NCBI RefSeq assembly: GCF_002994745.2
Contig: NC_037093.1
Span: forward strand, 8,730,400-8,794,399
Direction: 5' to 3'
Source: Rosa chinensis
Taxonomy: Eukaryota; Streptophyta; Magnoliopsida; Rosales; Rosaceae
Length of the DNA: 64,000 bases
Under the pieces are notes generated by a model that saw nothing but the letters and a program-made list of their open reading frames with translations, did not search any database and had not been told where the DNA came from. Of the stretch, positions 61,655 through 64,000 are shown in pieces. The position numbers were made by a program, and so were the translations under genes. The stretch's first letter is position 1. Each line of letters begins with the position of its first letter.

Positions 61655-62154
61655 AGTTTCTAAAATTTATAGTAGCAAATTAGCTTGTTAGCTATTTAAC
61701 TTGCAAGCTAGTGACATGGTTTGAAAAGGAGTACGGCTTTTGTATCCTGTTTTAGTCTATAACTGATTGTAATAAGTGGTGGGAAAATGACTATGGTTCA
61801 TGTATTGCAAGGTAGCTTGCAACAGATTTATATATCTATATAATTATAAATGATACTGGAGAGTGTGTAAGCTTGATATTTATGTTGGATGATAAAAATT
61901 AATCAACCTTTTAGGAGTTGAGTACTTGGGTTCAAGCAATTTATGTAGAAAATGGACCGTATATGTAGACTTTATATCCCATCAACATTCTGTATCGAGT
62001 TTTCCAAGTTATAGACTTTATACATTGTAACCTGACAACCATGGACGACAATCATGTAGATTGTGTCTCTATGTTTCTATCAGACCGTGATTAACACGCT
62101 CTAAATGATCGTTTTCGGTTAGCAGTCTTTTAACTCTGAAATGATTATACTCAG
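61655..62154. other. beta-xylosidase 3' region and spacer
   Basis: It contains the probable 3' UTR (AT-rich, several AATAA-like strings) and no further gene before the copia LTR. Confidence 0.5.
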
Positions 62155-62364
62155 TGTTTAAGTATAATGTATTTTGAGAGAGATTGATGAGAGAATTGTG
62201 TGTTCTTATTATTGAGAATAGGAGCCCTATATATAGGGATTACAAAGTGCTAGTTCTAATGTTACAAGGAATACCAATCCGTGTAGGATTGGGAAATCTA
62301 GAACCTTCTCTCCTATTGCTACTCCTAGTTTGATAAGGCACACTAAATCGATATTCCTTCAACA
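62155..62364 (-). repeat. Ty1/copia 3' long terminal repeat, 210 bp
   Basis: On the minus strand it starts TGTTGAAGGAATATCG and ends TACTTAAACA, giving the TG...CA termini, and it directly follows the polypurine tract. It contains a TATA box (CCCTATATATAGGG at about 62225-62238) and a downstream AATAATAAG. The 5' LTR is outside the window, so the length cannot be checked by comparison. Confidence 0.8.
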
Positions 62365-62373
62365 CTCCCCCTT
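62365..62373 (-). other. copia polypurine tract
   Basis: AAGGGGGAG on the minus strand abuts the LTR, the plus-strand primer site. Further AGGGGGAG copies occur near 62530-62560, just after the stop codon. Confidence 0.75.
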
Positions 62374-62563
62374 GTGCCGCTTCAAACTTGGTGGTGACGC
62401 TTCATCCGTTGCCTCGTTAAAAACCTTGCCAGATAACAAAAACCCTGTGGGATAAAAATAACCCTGGTCGAAGGACAAAAAGAGCACAACACGTCCTTCA
62501 CTCTTCGAGATCGAACATGTAGACATCATAACTCCCCCTGATGTCGATATCTCCCCCTGATTG

Positions 62564-64000
62564 CTATAATCGTGGGAGTTCGGATAACTTTCTCAATCCG
62601 ATGCTCTTCACATGTTTCTCGAAGGTGGATTTAGGTAACGACTTAGTGAATAAGTCCGCTACATTATCCTCTGATCGGATTTGATTCACTTCAATCTTTA
62701 GGAGTGATTGTTGTTGTTGATTATAAAAGAACTTAGGCGATATATGCTTGGTGTTGTCGCCCTTGATGAAACCTAACTTCATTTGTTCAATACAAGCTGC
62801 ATTATCCTCATAAATGCATGTAGGTTCATTTGTGGTAGACTTCAAACCACAACTTCCTTGAATGTGTCGAATTACGGACCTTAGCCATACACATTCACGT
62901 ACAGCTTCATGTAGAGCAATAATCTCTGCATGATTTGAGGAAGTAGCAACAAGGGTCTGTTTTGTAGACCTCCAAGATATCGCAGTGCTTCCCATGGTAA
63001 AGACATAACCAGTTTGGGAGCGACCTTTGTGAGGGTCAGAGAGGTACCCTGCATCAGCAAAACCCATCAAGACATCATTGTCGTTTTGATGGAGGGAGAT
63101 AGGAGAATGCCGGCCACCATGAGCGGTGGCGGCGCCGGCGGCGGCAACATGGCCGGCGGCCATTCCATGGACGGGGGCGTTTTGCCTCTTGGGGTCCAAT
63201 CCCAATTTTCCGTCATTCCTTTTCTCTCTGTAGGGATAGAATAGGCCCATATCAATCGTACCTCTTAGGTATCGAAAGATTGTCTTTATACCAATCCAAT
63301 GGCGGCGTGTTGGCGCAGAGCTATGTCGAGCTAACAAGTTCACTGCGAATGAGATATCCGGTCTTGTGCATTGAGCTAAGTACAATAATGCGCCTATTGC
63401 ACTCAAATAGGGCACCTCGGCCTCTAATGGTTCTTCGTCCTCATCCCTTGGACGAAACGGATCTTTTCCGGGCTCAAGACTACGGCCGATCATGGGAGTA
63501 CTCGTAGGCTTTGCTTTATCTTCATTAAAGCGCCTTAGGATTTTCTGAGTATATGCAGACTGATGGATCAAGATTCCATCACTACGGTGCTCGAGTTCTA
63601 AACCGAGACAAAACCGTGTTTTCCCAAGATCTTTCATCTCAAATTCGGATTTCAAGTATTTAGCAGTTTCCTTCAACTCATCTAGAGTTCCAATTAGGTT
63701 CATGTCATCGACATAAACTGCTACGATTGCAAATCCGGAACTTGTTCTTTTAATGAACACGCATGGGCATATTTCATTGTTAATATATCCCTTCCCAATC
63801 AAGTAGTCACTTAGACGGTTATACCACATCCGTCCGGATTGTTTTAATCCATATAGTGAGCGTTTTAATCTTATTGAAAACGCGCTCCGTGGTTTAGAGC
63901 CACTTGATTTGGGTAATTGAAGTCCATCTGGAACCTTCATATATATCTCTGAATCTAGATCCCCATAGAGATATGCTGTAACCACATCCATAAGCTGCAT
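62564..64000 (-). mobile_element. Ty1/copia polyprotein, 3' part (RT and RNase H), truncated by the window
   Basis: 478 codons remain open from the window edge to a stop at 62564. The reverse transcriptase C-terminal half includes VTAYLYGDLDSEIYMKVPDG, LKRSLYGLKQSGRMWYNRL and the catalytic YVDDM box (about 63700). The RNase H has ADAGYLSDPHKGRSQTGYVF, SSNHAEIIALHEA, YEDNAACI and TKHISPKFF, and ends with DLFTKSLPKSTFEKH. No stop or frameshift is seen, so the copy may be young. Unusually, about 40 Gly/Ala/His-rich residues (63080-63220) sit between GLFYPY and the RNase H start. Gag, integrase and the 5' LTR lie beyond position 64000. Confidence 0.93.

Noticed and set aside
62500..62560. The AGGGGGAG strings near 62530-62560 as the copia LTR boundary
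   Set aside because: No TG start follows them. The copy at 62365-62373 is directly followed by TGTTG and an LTR-like sequence, so the upstream ones are extra purine tracts.

Overview
This window is plant nuclear DNA: AT-rich, with large intergenic spaces, GT-AG introns and dense transposon debris. The gene set suggests a rosid dicot, and Rosaceae (a strawberry-type genome) is my best guess; nothing in the window proves the genus. It carries five well-supported host genes: two class-II RSL/RHD6-type bHLH regulators in tandem (19.5-20.7 and 24.9-26.4 kb, plus strand), a 12-exon vacuolar sorting receptor (27.5-34.0 kb, minus), a DUF936 protein (35.5-38.4 kb, minus) and a secreted GH3 beta-xylosidase (58.6-61.7 kb, plus). 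I joined exons by hand at GT/AG sites, and each model keeps one open frame to its stop. The first 24 codons of a secreted protein run off the left edge (72-1, minus).

The rest is mostly mobile DNA, several elements with both ends and target-site duplications (TSDs) readable. These are a 3.15-kb hAT element (8796-11949, 8-bp TSD) carrying exon-like pieces on its minus strand; a 5.18-kb CACTA element (13689-18869, 3-bp TSD) carrying pieces of a 20S proteasome beta-3 gene and a possible NET/KIP1-like motif; a LINE-type retroposon with a 19-bp TSD (39951-41862) hosting a nested Mutator-like MITE; a PIF/Harbinger-like element (42174-42977) inside a decaying F-box/FBD pseudogene; smaller Mutator-like MITEs at 44973-45382 and 45899-46082; and a 1.77-kb Mutator-like element (55152-56919).

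The largest foreign block is an endogenous pararetrovirus (Caulimoviridae) on the minus strand, about 46.7-54.3 kb. It has a tRNA-Met primer-binding site, a 2.2-kb-codon polyprotein frame split by one stop codon (movement, capsid/zinc-knuckle, protease, reverse transcriptase and RNase H regions), and a downstream TATA box and poly(A) signal where a pregenomic promoter and leader belong. The block sits between degenerate inverted repeats with a 9-bp direct repeat outside them, suggesting it is nested in (or was mobilised by) a Mutator-like element.

The right edge holds the 3' part of a Ty1/copia element on the minus strand (RT, RNase H, polypurine tract and a 210-bp LTR), continuing beyond position 64000. 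The host genes show no operon-like cooperation. The only functional grouping is the tandem bHLH pair, whose first member has lost the glutamate that normally reads the E-box.
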